A DNA stretch of 38,370 bases, from contig JAQWGI010000003.1 in the NCBI GenBank assembly GCA_029238315.1, positions 1 through 38,370 on the forward strand. Direction: 5' to 3'. This DNA comes from Polaribacter sp. (GTDB lineage Bacteria; Bacteroidota; Bacteroidia; Flavobacteriales; Flavobacteriaceae). A model generated the notes under the pieces. It saw only the letters and a program-made list of their open reading frames with translations, did no database searches and had not been told where the DNA came from. The translations under genes were made by a program, and so were the position numbers. Below, in pieces: positions 10,601 to 17,759 of the stretch (positions are counted from its first letter, which is position 1; the number at the start of each line of letters is the position of its first letter).

Positions 10601-11300
10601 CATTTTGACTTACAGTAGCGTATGGAACAGCTTCTGAGTTGTTTATTGTTAAGTCGTCTGACTGTTCATCGTTTGTTAACATAAAAATACCTCTAATGTT
10701 TTTTCCAGAAGATAAATCGATACCATTAGCTTCTCCATACTTACGATACGGTAAATTAGAAAACATTTTATACAATCGATAACTGTCTTCTTTAGACCAA
10801 GGCTGAATAGAATCTGAAAGGATTACACCGTATTCTGTTCTTAATTTTATAGAAGAAAAATCGTTTGGTACGGCTATAGAATCATTTAAAACTACAATTT
10901 TTGGGGGTTCGTTAACATATCTTTGTGTTGCGTGTCCGGCATCACTTCCATCATCTTCCCAAGTATAATCATAATCACTATTTGTGAGTTCTGTTAGTGT
11001 AAATTCTATACTTTTATCAGTAGGTATATTAATTACTTGCTGAGAAGGATATGTGTAACCTGTAGCATCAAGTTTTACAGCCCATTTTCCTGTAGATAGA
11101 TCAAATGTTTTAGATGATGTTGTGCTAGAATCATTATAATGTATCCACTTTTTAATAAAAATTTCAGAAGATTTCTGAACAATAACTCTAATAGAATCAT
11201 TTTCTTTTATACCTGTAATCTTAACCCCTAATTGGTTTTGTGAGGCTAAAGGCGAGCAAAATAAAATGAAGAATACTGAGAGTGTTTTTAGATGTTTCAT
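7641..11300 (-). CDS. T9SS-secreted multidomain protein with zincin-like metallopeptidase motif
   Basis: A 1219-residue exported protein. Residues 1-20 are a signal peptide (MKHLKTLSVFFILFCSPLAS). The last 77 residues (from FSLYPNPTADIL at 1143) form a type A T9SS sorting domain ending in VKFIKK, so it should cross the outer membrane by the type IX system. HEKAH at 383-387 is an HExxH zinc motif. About 55 residues on comes a YA..KNPNEDMAES stretch with Y430, E438 and E442, as in the YA...N..E.FAE segment of anthrax-lethal-factor-like zincins, where the first Glu binds zinc and the Tyr aids catalysis. The middle (about 500-1070) reads as repeated beta-sandwich modules (RVEDKAGNWKNYSFVEYVRF and similar). 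The promoter shares an unusual element with the unit at 13650. Substrate unknown; the protease call is by motif only. Confidence 0.8.
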   Translation of the reverse strand: MKHLKTLSVFFILFCSPLASQNQLGVKITGIKENDSIRVIVQKSSEIFIKKWIHYNDSSTTSSKTFDLSTGKWAVKLDATGYTYPSQQVINIPTDKSIEFTLTELTNSDYDYTWEDDGSDAGHATQRYVNEPPKIVVLNDSIAVPNDFSSIKLRTEYGVILSDSIQPWSKEDSYRLYKMFSNLPYRKYGEANGIDLSSGKNIRGIFMLTNDEQSDDLTINNSEAVPYATVSQNAFTYAEPQIVTIDGIKGKFFSKRLYHVVVRFITDFANNENVLNWLAAERFGVKFMKPNQETEDIMSEDASNFQEFYKTEKLEILAMLEELPEGFHKQEGLKYLVRRIDGQDNPTMPPAAAIAWSGLHVIEFMSKAFNGGSINDHRRLILHEKAHFLWAYTFDQQLKDDWADLGGWFKDPTAASGWSTTNTTEAVSAYAHLKNPNEDMAESIAFYLTNPNALRSVSVRKYEFVRDRVMHGTRYIAQIREDLTFIVYNLFPDYTFPGKITKIELDVKGKSEEDKEVTIRATLNSTDPKIDGANGAELRFASSTGSIHDLALYPENGQEQDSVLIGTTTFSKLEKSGYWSLASFKVTDPTGNMRYENTSTVGMKLYIENPLEDILAPAYNYDYSYEIVTDKFTTGDVSGTLDENGEEMRALKISFSHYDESPSSRGYARLKVPNENDEEVYERDIQGPVIVNENRNMDNGFNSNKNFEMYLLLYDYLQSGYYSTTYSFVEDIAGNEGKVYHVKDTADYIIPELRKLKEFKEVRDSIYIETLYPDSLKPEIDLNNITITAEPTNPSAPDGETRVNITLIARDLSNFAGHEAGISGVSFTLRDPLGGIHGYQSGNATMNHPGFDTGNQLPENNSNWKTYNFNLLLPKGSPPGQWGMASARVEDKAGNWKNYSFVEYVRFDIIKSDVQLTKPLDIEITDKVVNALNVSNISAVMECKPCKDKNYVYTIYSLMGGTVVRGEGVFENDSIVVNSINTQGVLEGVIKLTVQVTDSESRLIATKTTDYIKDTVLPKSYYSQSNLQNDGKSSLDDFVIDVVIETIDVGGEFDLNIEKTTAAKSKTNNSINLTGSLTSETTKLSNLKLTSLSDGIYKFSLTVIDPNGNPGAPEIIYYKKTGNEITKIGKSLSLETLDFNTYFSLYPNPTADILKIKQRENLIIKSVSVSDLNGREILTKKSNRLQTLFTLDVSALKTGIYILNLKAGEENLNVKFIKK

Positions 11301-11318
11301 TGATTAGAAGATTTTTAA

Positions 11319-11363
11319 CTAATTTAATAAATGCTATACTTCACATTAGCTCATTTTTAGCCC
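11319..11363 (-). promoter_or_regulatory. Promoter of the secreted zincin gene with direct-repeat box
   Basis: Read on the minus strand, GGGCTAAAAATGAGCTAA (11363-11346) is followed by exactly 19 bases and then TAAATTAG (11326-11319), a 7/8 match to TAnnTTTG. The gene starts 18 bases further on. The box holds two GRGCTA units with an 11-bp period, placed where the -33 element should be. The same box and spacing occur at 13650-13694. Confidence 0.6.
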
Positions 11364-11366
11364 ATA

Positions 11367-12218
11367 TTATAAGCTGTGATAATGAATGATGAAAACGCCA
11401 ACACTAATTATACTTATAGAAATAATATGTTTTAAAATGATTTGTTCTTTAAAAAAAATATAGGAAAATAGAATTGTGGTTAGCGGGCTAACTAAAAAAA
11501 GAATAGCGGTAATTAAAGGGTCTGTTGCTTGAATTCCTAAAAAACTAAATAATACCGCAAAGAGTATAACGATACTCATTAACAGAATGCCATTAAAATG
11601 GTTTTTATAATTTATTCGTGTTATCGATTTTTTCTCTCTTAAGAATAATAGAAATGAGCTGCACATAAAAACCAAAACTTCTTGATTGCTGATAATTAGT
11701 AAAGGATGAATTTCTTGTGTTAGGTTTTTCCAGTGTATTACGTAGGAAAAATTAAAACTACAGATCATAATGATTAGTAGTAAATGATATTTAAATGTAA
11801 GATGTACCTTGCTTTTTTGATTAAAAAAAATAAATAAAGCATACCCTAAAATTATAAAAGTGATTCCAGTAATAGGAGGAAATGATTGTAAGTTTTCAAA
11901 GAAGTACAGATAAAATAATGTAATAAAAATTCCAACTAAATTGTAGATGCCTAACCATTGTAATGATGTTTTTTTTATTACAACAAGCATCGTTAAAAGT
12001 CCAACAACCCCCAAAAAAGAACCTGCACTTACTCTTAAAAATGATTCAAAATTAATAGAGTAGTCTTTTACAATAAATAGCATTGCGCCAATAGATAAAA
12101 AACTTGTAATAAATGAACGGTAAGAAATTAAAAAATATACAGCTGTATTTTTGAGGTTCTTTTTCCAAAGTACATTATTGAATGAAAATAATAAAATTGA
12201 GATTAAAATATAGAACAT
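11367..12218 (-). CDS. DMT superfamily (EamA-like) permease
   Basis: A 283-residue inner-membrane protein with nine to ten hydrophobic segments and the two-fold EamA layout. Typical features are an N-terminal SFNNVLWKKNL and a C-terminal P-L-(T)-T-I-L-F-S-Y-I-F-F-K-E-Q motif just before the last helix. Such proteins export or import small metabolites; the substrate is unknown. Its ATG is three bases after the stop of the preceding regulator fragment, so translation of the two is probably coupled. It ends 66 bases before the start of the secreted zincin gene on the same strand, and that spacer holds the zincin promoter. Confidence 0.85.
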   Translation of the reverse strand: MFYILISILLFSFNNVLWKKNLKNTAVYFLISYRSFITSFLSIGAMLFIVKDYSINFESFLRVSAGSFLGVVGLLTMLVVIKKTSLQWLGIYNLVGIFITLFYLYFFENLQSFPPITGITFIILGYALFIFFNQKSKVHLTFKYHLLLIIMICSFNFSYVIHWKNLTQEIHPLLIISNQEVLVFMCSSFLLFLREKKSITRINYKNHFNGILLMSIVILFAVLFSFLGIQATDPLITAILFLVSPLTTILFSYIFFKEQIILKHIISISIISVGVFIIHYHSL

Positions 12219-12221
12219 AAT

Positions 12222-12557
12222 TTAGAGTCGTGTGTATTTTTCGGAGACACTAATAAATTTTAGATATCCAATACTTTCTGCAAGTGTTGTTAGTTTTTGA
12301 TGGTACTTTACTATTAGTTCTTTATTATTTTCTTTTGCATACAAACGGATATAGGTTAAGTAGTAAAAAAGTGTTAAAAAATCTGTGTATCCAAGTTCTA
12401 CTTTGTCTAATTCAATTAGTTCTAGGTTTATTTTTGCAGTTTTTAAGTTACCTTTGTATATATTAACATTGGCTAACCCAATTAAGTAATTAGAAATTGT
12501 GCTTTGAGAAGACCATCGATCCATTTCAAAAATTTGTTCATAGTATTTATCCATCAA
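12222..12557 (-). CDS. C-terminal part of a helical-repeat regulator, separated by a frameshift
   Basis: Read alone this is a 111-residue frame beginning at a TTG (12557), but it is open further back to the A8 run at 12653-12660. The extension reads ILKELKLVNPYLFLVEIVPS and on without a stop, and has the helical composition of the upstream fragment. One extra A, or a -1 ribosomal slip, joins it to the 287-residue N-terminal part and gives one protein of 426 residues. The sequence is helical and TPR-like, with no recognisable catalytic motif. The DMT permease gene follows after three bases. Whether it is a broken gene, a sequencing error or a programmed frameshift cannot be told from this window. 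Confidence 0.6.
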   Translation of the reverse strand: MMDKYYEQIFEMDRWSSQSTISNYLIGLANVNIYKGNLKTAKINLELIELDKVELGYTDFLTLFYYLTYIRLYAKENNKELIVKYHQKLTTLAESIGYLKFISVSEKYTRL

Positions 12558-12637
12558 TATAGATAAAAATATATAGGACTCTTTTAAAATTAAAGAAGGA
12601 ACTATTTCAACAAGAAAAAGATAAGGATTGACTAGTT

Positions 12638-13501
12638 TTAATTCTTTAAGTATTTTTTTTGAATGATCGCATCTACCTGATCTGACGCTAATATTTTATA
12701 AGCATAATATCTGCCTTTTAACACAGGAAATATTTTTTTATCATCTTCTAAAGGAGCTACAACAATATTGTTAAATTTTTCATTTGCATAAAACTTTTGA
12801 TAAAACTCCATAATTGAAACAAATAAATAGTCAGATTTACTTTTATTTAATGTCTTTATCATTTTTAGAGCCTTCATATAGTAACCATTTAAATTACTAT
12901 AGTCTATGAAAAATAAGGGGCCTGTATATCTGAAGCTATCAAATACGATCAACTCTTTATAAATCTCAAGTATTTTTTTATCAGATAATTTATAAAATCC
13001 AAATGTAATTATTATTGATAACTTTGAAATGTTGCTATTAGAAAGTTTTTCGTAATTAAAATTTTTATAAAATACTTTTAATGAATTGATATTATTTTGT
13101 TCAATTAAAAAAGAAATATAACTCCCAACAGAAACAATATTATCATTATTATCTAAACCAAAATTAAACAGAGATACTTGCTCTTTTGTTAATACTTTGT
13201 TACTTAATTGAAGCCTTAGCATTTTCATTTTAAAATACCAATCATCGTAATTTTTTTTATTAAATAAGTAGTTAGAGTAGGAAGTGTATCCTAAATAATT
13301 AGCAAGTATTTTTAAGGTTGCTTGTGAAGGAGTCGTTCTAGGTAAATAGCCAAAAAGTCTTCTTAGAGTGTTAAAAGAAATGTTTTTATTAGTTACACCT
13401 TGTATCTCATTTTTTAAATTCTTTACATCACTAATTTTATGAATCGTAATTCTAGATTTTTTCTGAATATCAATTAGTATTTGAGAGTACTCTTTTAGCA
13501 T
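12638..13501 (-). CDS. Putative transcription regulator, HTH-like N-terminus with helical repeats (frameshifted)
   Basis: A 287-residue reading frame from the ATG at 13499-13501. Residues 40-80 (ISFNTLRRLFGYLP, then PSQATLKILANYLGYTSYSNY) resemble a DNA-binding-like segment common in Bacteroidota, of the form ISxxTLxRLxGY...P...TLxxLAxYLGYxSWxxF. The rest is alpha-helical and looks like degenerate TPR repeats. The frame stops five codons after an A8 run (CAA AAA AAA TAC), while the -1 frame continues to 12222; the heptamer A-AAA-AAA is a classical -1 slippery sequence. With the shift, the protein has a DNA-binding head plus helical sensor layout. The gene precedes a permease and faces a short plus-strand unit, so it may control the block. 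The DNA-binding role is inferred. Confidence 0.55.
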   Translation of the reverse strand: MLKEYSQILIDIQKKSRITIHKISDVKNLKNEIQGVTNKNISFNTLRRLFGYLPRTTPSQATLKILANYLGYTSYSNYLFNKKNYDDWYFKMKMLRLQLSNKVLTKEQVSLFNFGLDNNDNIVSVGSYISFLIEQNNINSLKVFYKNFNYEKLSNSNISKLSIIITFGFYKLSDKKILEIYKELIVFDSFRYTGPLFFIDYSNLNGYYMKALKMIKTLNKSKSDYLFVSIMEFYQKFYANEKFNNIVVAPLEDDKKIFPVLKGRYYAYKILASDQVDAIIQKKYLKN

Positions 13502-13649
13502 TTAATGAGCCTTTTGTGGGCAATTAGTTTTAAGAATAATTATAATTGTAAATATGCTTGTTTTCAGTATCTTATGTTCTTTAACAACTTGCAATTTTAG
13601 TCATTTTTTTGCAAAAAATTCTAAAATAATTGATTAAATAGATTTGAGT

Positions 13650-13694
13650 GGGCTATAAATGAGCTAAAAACAATTAAAAATCTGTGTAGTTTTG
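13650..13694 (+). promoter_or_regulatory. Promoter with direct-repeat box facing an empty interval
   Basis: GGGCTATAAATGAGCTAA (13650-13667) contains GGGCTA and GAGCTA with an 11-bp period. Nineteen bases later comes TAGTTTTG (13687-13694), a perfect TAnnTTTG box. There is no separate TTG at -33. The box differs from that at 11346-11363 by one base and has the same spacing. Confidence 0.6.
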
Positions 13695-13699
13695 TTGTA

Positions 13700-13880
13700 T
13701 AATTATTTGAGCATGAAATTGATCATTACACGCTATATAAGTAGTTGATCTTAAATGTTCCTATTGGGAAAATTTTTAAAGTTATAATGACTTTATTAGT
13801 AAACTAATGAAAAAGAAGATTTTAAACGCTATGATGTTTAATTCAGTAAAAACCTCGCAATTTATTGTGAGGTTTTTTAT
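13700..13880 (+). ncRNA. Candidate short transcript (small RNA or peptide message)
   Basis: The 375-base interval 13502-13876 has no gene of ordinary size. It has a promoter-like site (13650-13694) and a plus-strand terminator (13849-13878), which together predict a transcript of about 180 bases. Two tiny frames lie inside: MKLIITRYISS (13713-13748), and a 29-codon frame starting MKKKILNAMMFNSVKTSQ (13807-13896). The latter begins like Bacteroidota secreted-peptide leaders (MKKKILN) but runs into the terminator and the end of the next gene. No known RNA family was recognised. The transcript is inferred only from its boundaries. Confidence 0.4.
13849..13878 (+). terminator. Hairpin terminator, plus-strand polarity
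   Basis: AAAACCTCGCAA (13849-13860) pairs with TTGTGAGGTTTT (13865-13876) around TTTA, with T continuing to 13878. The G-T pair forms only in plus-strand RNA; in minus-strand RNA it is an A-C mismatch. It therefore terminates best rightward, though it may also serve the end of the gene at 13877. Confidence 0.75.
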
Positions 13881-14476
13881 TTATGAAACTTTTTGAATAG
13901 TTTTTGATACGCTTCAGGAGTATCAATGTCTTGTAAAATAGTTTCAGCAAGAATTAGATGGATCTTGTTTTTATTTTTGGAAATGATAAGTTTTGCGCCT
14001 TCATCACCTTTTAGATTAATTAATTCATCAAAATAGGTCTTATCAAATAATACAGGAGCACCTAACCACCCATTTTCTGATTGAGAAACAATAATTTGTT
14101 TTTTATTTATTTGAAAGCTTTCTATAATTTTATTGAAATACTCAGTTGTAAGTAGTGGTTGATCAATTAATGAAATTAGAATTCCGTCAATATTTGCATC
14201 TTTTTCTAATAATTGTTGAATTCCAAATGATATTGAGTTTCCCATTCCGTTTTGCCATTTAGGATTTGTAAAAATCGAAATTGGAAGCGAATCAATTACT
14301 GAACTTATTTTTTCAGCATTTGCTCCTAAAACAACACTTGTTGTTGTATTAGTTTTTAATAAATTGTTTAATTGGTGTTCAATTAAAGTTTGATTATTCC
14401 ATGGCAATAACTGCTTTGGTTCTCCCATTCGTGAAGAAGCACCAGCTGCTACTAATAAAAGTTGAATGTTAAGCAT
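13877..14476 (-). CDS. MocA/MobA-like molybdenum cofactor nucleotidyltransferase
   Basis: A 199-residue cytoplasmic NTP-transferase that attaches CMP (MocA-type) or GMP to molybdopterin. The nucleotide-binding loop LLVAAGASSRMGEPKQLLPW spans residues 7-26. GMGNSI (77-82), the metal-binding IDQP (104-107), the GDEGAK loop and the C-terminal DIDTPEAY follow in family order. Next to xdhC and a xanthine-dehydrogenase-type enzyme, a MocA role (cytosine dinucleotide cofactor) is the best reading. Its start overlaps the end of xdhC by eight bases, so the two are translationally coupled. The stop lies at the edge of a hairpin terminator. Confidence 0.88.
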   Translation of the reverse strand: MLNIQLLLVAAGASSRMGEPKQLLPWNNQTLIEHQLNNLLKTNTTTSVVLGANAEKISSVIDSLPISIFTNPKWQNGMGNSISFGIQQLLEKDANIDGILISLIDQPLLTTEYFNKIIESFQINKKQIIVSQSENGWLGAPVLFDKTYFDELINLKGDEGAKLIISKNKNKIHLILAETILQDIDTPEAYQKLFKKFHK

Positions 14477-15479
14477 GAATATGTCCTGCTTTATCTTTTA
14501 AAAAGATGGGTTTTTGATTGCGAACAACGGATAAAATTTCAGCTAAAATAGATAGCGAAATCTCTGAAGCACTTTCTGCTCCAATATTTATGCCCATTGG
14601 GCCATTTATATTTTCGAAAAATTTAATATCGGTCTCTGGGTAATATTCTAAAAACTTAGAAAATAAACGTTCTCTTCGATGTGAAGGGCCAAGCAATCCA
14701 AAGTAAGCAAATTCGATATCTTTTAAAGCCATTAAATATTGAATATCTTTATTAAAACTATGTGTCATTAATACAACGGCAGTGTTTTTATCGAGTTCTG
14801 TAGCGTCTATATTGTCATACGTTGGTGTTAGTAAACTTTTGGCTCCTTCAAAATAATCTAATGATTTAGCTTCGTCTGGTGGTGCTACAATATGAACTTG
14901 CCAACCAATTTGTGTTGCCATTTTACAAAGCTGAACAGCATCGTGTTCAGCACCAAAAATATATAGTTGAAAAATTGGAGAGAATTCTTGAGAGAAACAT
15001 TCAGAGTTAGAAATAGTTGACGAATCAACAGATGAAGTTATATTAAAAGATTTGTTTTCTAAATGTAGAACAGATCCAATTCCAATTTCATCATCAATCT
15101 TAAAATATGAGTTACAAGTAAATGTAAATCTATTATTTACTATTTTTTGAAATGCCTCGTAACATTCCTCAGAAATATATAAAGGCTCTAATAATATATA
15201 AATAATTCCTTCGCAACCTAAGCGAAATCTACCATCATAATTCATTAGTTTAGGTTTGCCTGTTTCAAAAACACTTTGTGCTTGTAAATACACTTCTTTT
15301 TCTACACAACCACCACTTACAGCACCAATCCATTTATTGTGCTCTCCTAATAGCATTCTTACACCAGGTCTTCTGTAAGACGATCCGTTTAAAGAAACAA
15401 CGGTTGCCAAAACAGATTTTAGTCCTTTTTTTTGCCAAATAACCCCTGTTTCTATAAGTTCTTTTAATTCGTGTGTCAT
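14469..15479 (-). CDS. XdhC/CoxI family Mo-hydroxylase maturation protein
   Basis: A 336-residue cytoplasmic chaperone of the type that binds molybdenum cofactor, protects it during sulfuration and inserts it into xanthine-dehydrogenase-family enzymes. The N-terminal XdhC/CoxI domain shows SSYRRPGVRML and GAVSGGCVEKEV (52-63) with the cofactor-binding C58, and RLGCEGIIYILLEP. A Rossmann-like C-terminal domain follows (LYIFGAEHDA, AVVLMTHSFNKD, YFGLLGPSHRRERL, GINIGAESASEIS). It sits between the nucleotidyltransferase (8-base overlap) and the Mo subunit. A strong terminator separates it from the latter, so its expression may need its own promoter or read-through. Confidence 0.92.
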   Translation of the reverse strand: MTHELKELIETGVIWQKKGLKSVLATVVSLNGSSYRRPGVRMLLGEHNKWIGAVSGGCVEKEVYLQAQSVFETGKPKLMNYDGRFRLGCEGIIYILLEPLYISEECYEAFQKIVNNRFTFTCNSYFKIDDEIGIGSVLHLENKSFNITSSVDSSTISNSECFSQEFSPIFQLYIFGAEHDAVQLCKMATQIGWQVHIVAPPDEAKSLDYFEGAKSLLTPTYDNIDATELDKNTAVVLMTHSFNKDIQYLMALKDIEFAYFGLLGPSHRRERLFSKFLEYYPETDIKFFENINGPMGINIGAESASEISLSILAEILSVVRNQKPIFLKDKAGHIHA

Positions 15480-15504
15480 TAATTACTTTCTCAAAATTTA
15501 TCAA

Positions 15505-15550
15505 AAAAACAAACCTACTTTAATGTACAAATAATTAAAGTAGGTTTTTA
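15505..15550 (-). terminator. Intrinsic terminator between Mo-hydroxylase subunits and xdhC
   Basis: A perfect 14-bp stem, 15511-15524 with 15534-15547, has a 9-base loop. On the minus strand it is followed by a T-run (complement of A at 15503-15509). It lies 18 bases after the Mo-subunit stop and 32 before the xdhC start. Confidence 0.85.
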
Positions 15551-15564
15551 AAATAAGTATTAAA

Positions 15565-17748
15565 TTATGCTTGTTCTGCTGTGTTAAACGGTTGATGATA
15601 GTAGCGTTTTCCTGTAGCTTTATACATTGCATTTGCTAATGCAGCAACAACTGGCGGTAATCCTGGTTCTCCTAATCCTGTTGGAGAAATGCCATTATCT
15701 ACAAAGAAAACTTCTATGTCTTGAGGTGCTTGAGAATGTCTGATTAATTGATATGTATCAAAATTTGATTGTTGGTTTACACCTTTATCAAAAGTTAATT
15801 CGCTGTACATTGCATGTCCAATTCCGTCGATAACTCCACCTTGAATTATATTTTTTGCAGCATCAGGATTCACCAAGATCCCACAATCAACCGCACACCA
15901 AACTTTTTGTACTTTAGGTTTGCCATTTTCCATAATTACATCTACAACTTCTGCTACATAGGTAGAGTGACAGTAGTATGCCGCAACACCACGATGCACT
16001 CCTGGTGTAGTTTTACCCCAACCTGATTTTTCTTTCACTAACTTTAAAACCCCTGCGTAACGTTTAGCATCGTAATCGTTTTTTTTACCAACAGGGTTAT
16101 TAATTGCTCTATCAAATAATTCTAATCTAAATTCTAAAGGATCTTTACCTGCTAATTCTGCAACTTCATCTAAAAATGATTGTTCTGCACCAGCAGCAAA
16201 GTGAGATCCTGGTGCACGCCAAGCGCCAGTTGTAATATTTGTTTTTACAGCAAATTTTTCTACCAAATAATTATCTACAGTTCCTGCTGGATATCGGTTT
16301 GTGTAAATTCCACCATTTGGAACCCCAGCACCTTTTGCGGAAAAAGCAATTAAATTATTATCTTTATCTAATCCGGCTTTATATGTAGATCTATATGCTG
16401 GTCTATATGTTCCCTGAGACATATCATCTTCACGAGAATAGATTAATTTTACAGGTTTTCCAATTTGTTTAGAAATTGCAGCAGCTTCAACTCCAAAGAT
16501 AGGGTACAGTCTTCTTCCGAATCCACCACCCATTCTTGTCATATTAACAGAAACTTTGTCTACAGACATATTTAAATAACCGGCAACAGCTCTTTCTAAA
16601 GATTGTGGTGTTTGCGTTGGACCAATCATTTCTGCACCCTCTGTTGTAACATTAGCAAAGAAATTCATGGGTTCCATTGTGTTATGAGCCATAAATGGCG
16701 CAGTGTATGTTTTTTCTATAATTTTAACCGCTTTTTTAAAGGCAGCCTTTACATTTCCATCTTCACGTCTTTGATTTGGTTTCCCTGTTCTAATTGCAGC
16801 TTCCATTCTTTTTGAGTGCATCTCAGAATCTTCCAATTCACTTATGGTTTCCCAAGTTGCTTTAATTGCTTTTTTTGCTTGTAATAAAGGCCAAGTTGTG
16901 TCTCCAACAATAGCTATGAATTGTGGGGAAGCATTTCCGTTGGCTTTTCCATTTATAGAAATATCTACCATAAAAGCATCATCAACTCCTGGTAAGGCTT
17001 TAATTTCTTCTTCATTAAAACTTTTTAACTTCATGCCAAATGCTGGTGCGTGTTTCAATACCGCTATTTTCATCCCCTCTCGATGAAAATCAATTCCATA
17101 TTGAGGAACTCCTGTAACAATTTTTTTACCATCAACATTTTGTTGACTTGTTCCAATTAATTTAAAGTCTTTGGTGTCTTTTAATTTCACTTCTTTCGGA
17201 ATTTCAATTCCAACAGCTTTAGAAGCTATTTCTCCAAAACTAATTTTACGGTTTCCGTTTTTCTCTTTGATAATACCTTTTTCTGCAAATACATCATCAA
17301 TTGTAACACCCCATTCTTTTGCAGCGGCAGTTAATAACATAAATCTTCCAGTGGCACCAGCAGTTCTTAAAGCTGTCCATCCCATTCTAATAGATAAACT
17401 TCCACCAGCAAATTGATTTTGATAAATTCCTGTATTTAAGGGAGCTTGTTCTACCTGAACGTGATTCCAATCTGCATCTAATTCTTCTGCAACAATCATT
17501 GGCATTGAAGTTTTTATATTCTGACCAATTTCTGGATTTGGAGAATAAATGGTTACCATTCCGGTATCACCAATTTTTATATAACTATTTATTTCAAACC
17601 ACTCATTGGGCACTTCAACAAACTTACCGTTTTTGGTATCTGGAGTACATCCAGCAAACCAACTAAACCCAATTAAAATTCCTCCACTGGCAGCTGCCGA
17701 TATCTTTAAAAAAGAACGACGATCTAATGCTGTTTTTACTTTTGTCAT
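15565..17748 (-). CDS. Xanthine-dehydrogenase-family molybdopterin subunit, Tat-exported (IorB-like)
   Basis: The 727-residue catalytic subunit of a periplasmic molybdenum hydroxylase, closest in layout to isoquinoline 1-oxidoreductase beta or membrane-linked aldehyde dehydrogenases. The N-terminus carries a twin-arginine signal (DRRSFLK, R10-R11) followed by a hydrophobic stretch ending WFAGC. C34 could be a lipobox cysteine, so it may be anchored as a lipoprotein. GGGFGRR (407-413) is the molybdopterin-contact motif. GLGEPGLPP (691-699) supplies the catalytic glutamate E694. Domain order is as in IorB, and the length fits. It lies 11 bases after the 2Fe-2S subunit gene; no FAD subunit is encoded nearby, so electrons probably pass to a periplasmic or membrane acceptor. 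The substrate cannot be inferred. Confidence 0.92.
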   Translation of the reverse strand: MTKVKTALDRRSFLKISAAASGGILIGFSWFAGCTPDTKNGKFVEVPNEWFEINSYIKIGDTGMVTIYSPNPEIGQNIKTSMPMIVAEELDADWNHVQVEQAPLNTGIYQNQFAGGSLSIRMGWTALRTAGATGRFMLLTAAAKEWGVTIDDVFAEKGIIKEKNGNRKISFGEIASKAVGIEIPKEVKLKDTKDFKLIGTSQQNVDGKKIVTGVPQYGIDFHREGMKIAVLKHAPAFGMKLKSFNEEEIKALPGVDDAFMVDISINGKANGNASPQFIAIVGDTTWPLLQAKKAIKATWETISELEDSEMHSKRMEAAIRTGKPNQRREDGNVKAAFKKAVKIIEKTYTAPFMAHNTMEPMNFFANVTTEGAEMIGPTQTPQSLERAVAGYLNMSVDKVSVNMTRMGGGFGRRLYPIFGVEAAAISKQIGKPVKLIYSREDDMSQGTYRPAYRSTYKAGLDKDNNLIAFSAKGAGVPNGGIYTNRYPAGTVDNYLVEKFAVKTNITTGAWRAPGSHFAAGAEQSFLDEVAELAGKDPLEFRLELFDRAINNPVGKKNDYDAKRYAGVLKLVKEKSGWGKTTPGVHRGVAAYYCHSTYVAEVVDVIMENGKPKVQKVWCAVDCGILVNPDAAKNIIQGGVIDGIGHAMYSELTFDKGVNQQSNFDTYQLIRHSQAPQDIEVFFVDNGISPTGLGEPGLPPVVAALANAMYKATGKRYYHQPFNTAEQA

Positions 17749-17759
17749 GACTTTTATTT

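Noticed and set aside
13807..13896. 29-codon frame starting MKKKILN as a secreted peptide or RiPP precursor
   Set aside because: It runs through the terminator hairpin and into the end of the MocA-like gene, and lacks a GG or other leader cleavage motif. It is kept only as a possibility within the short-transcript feature.
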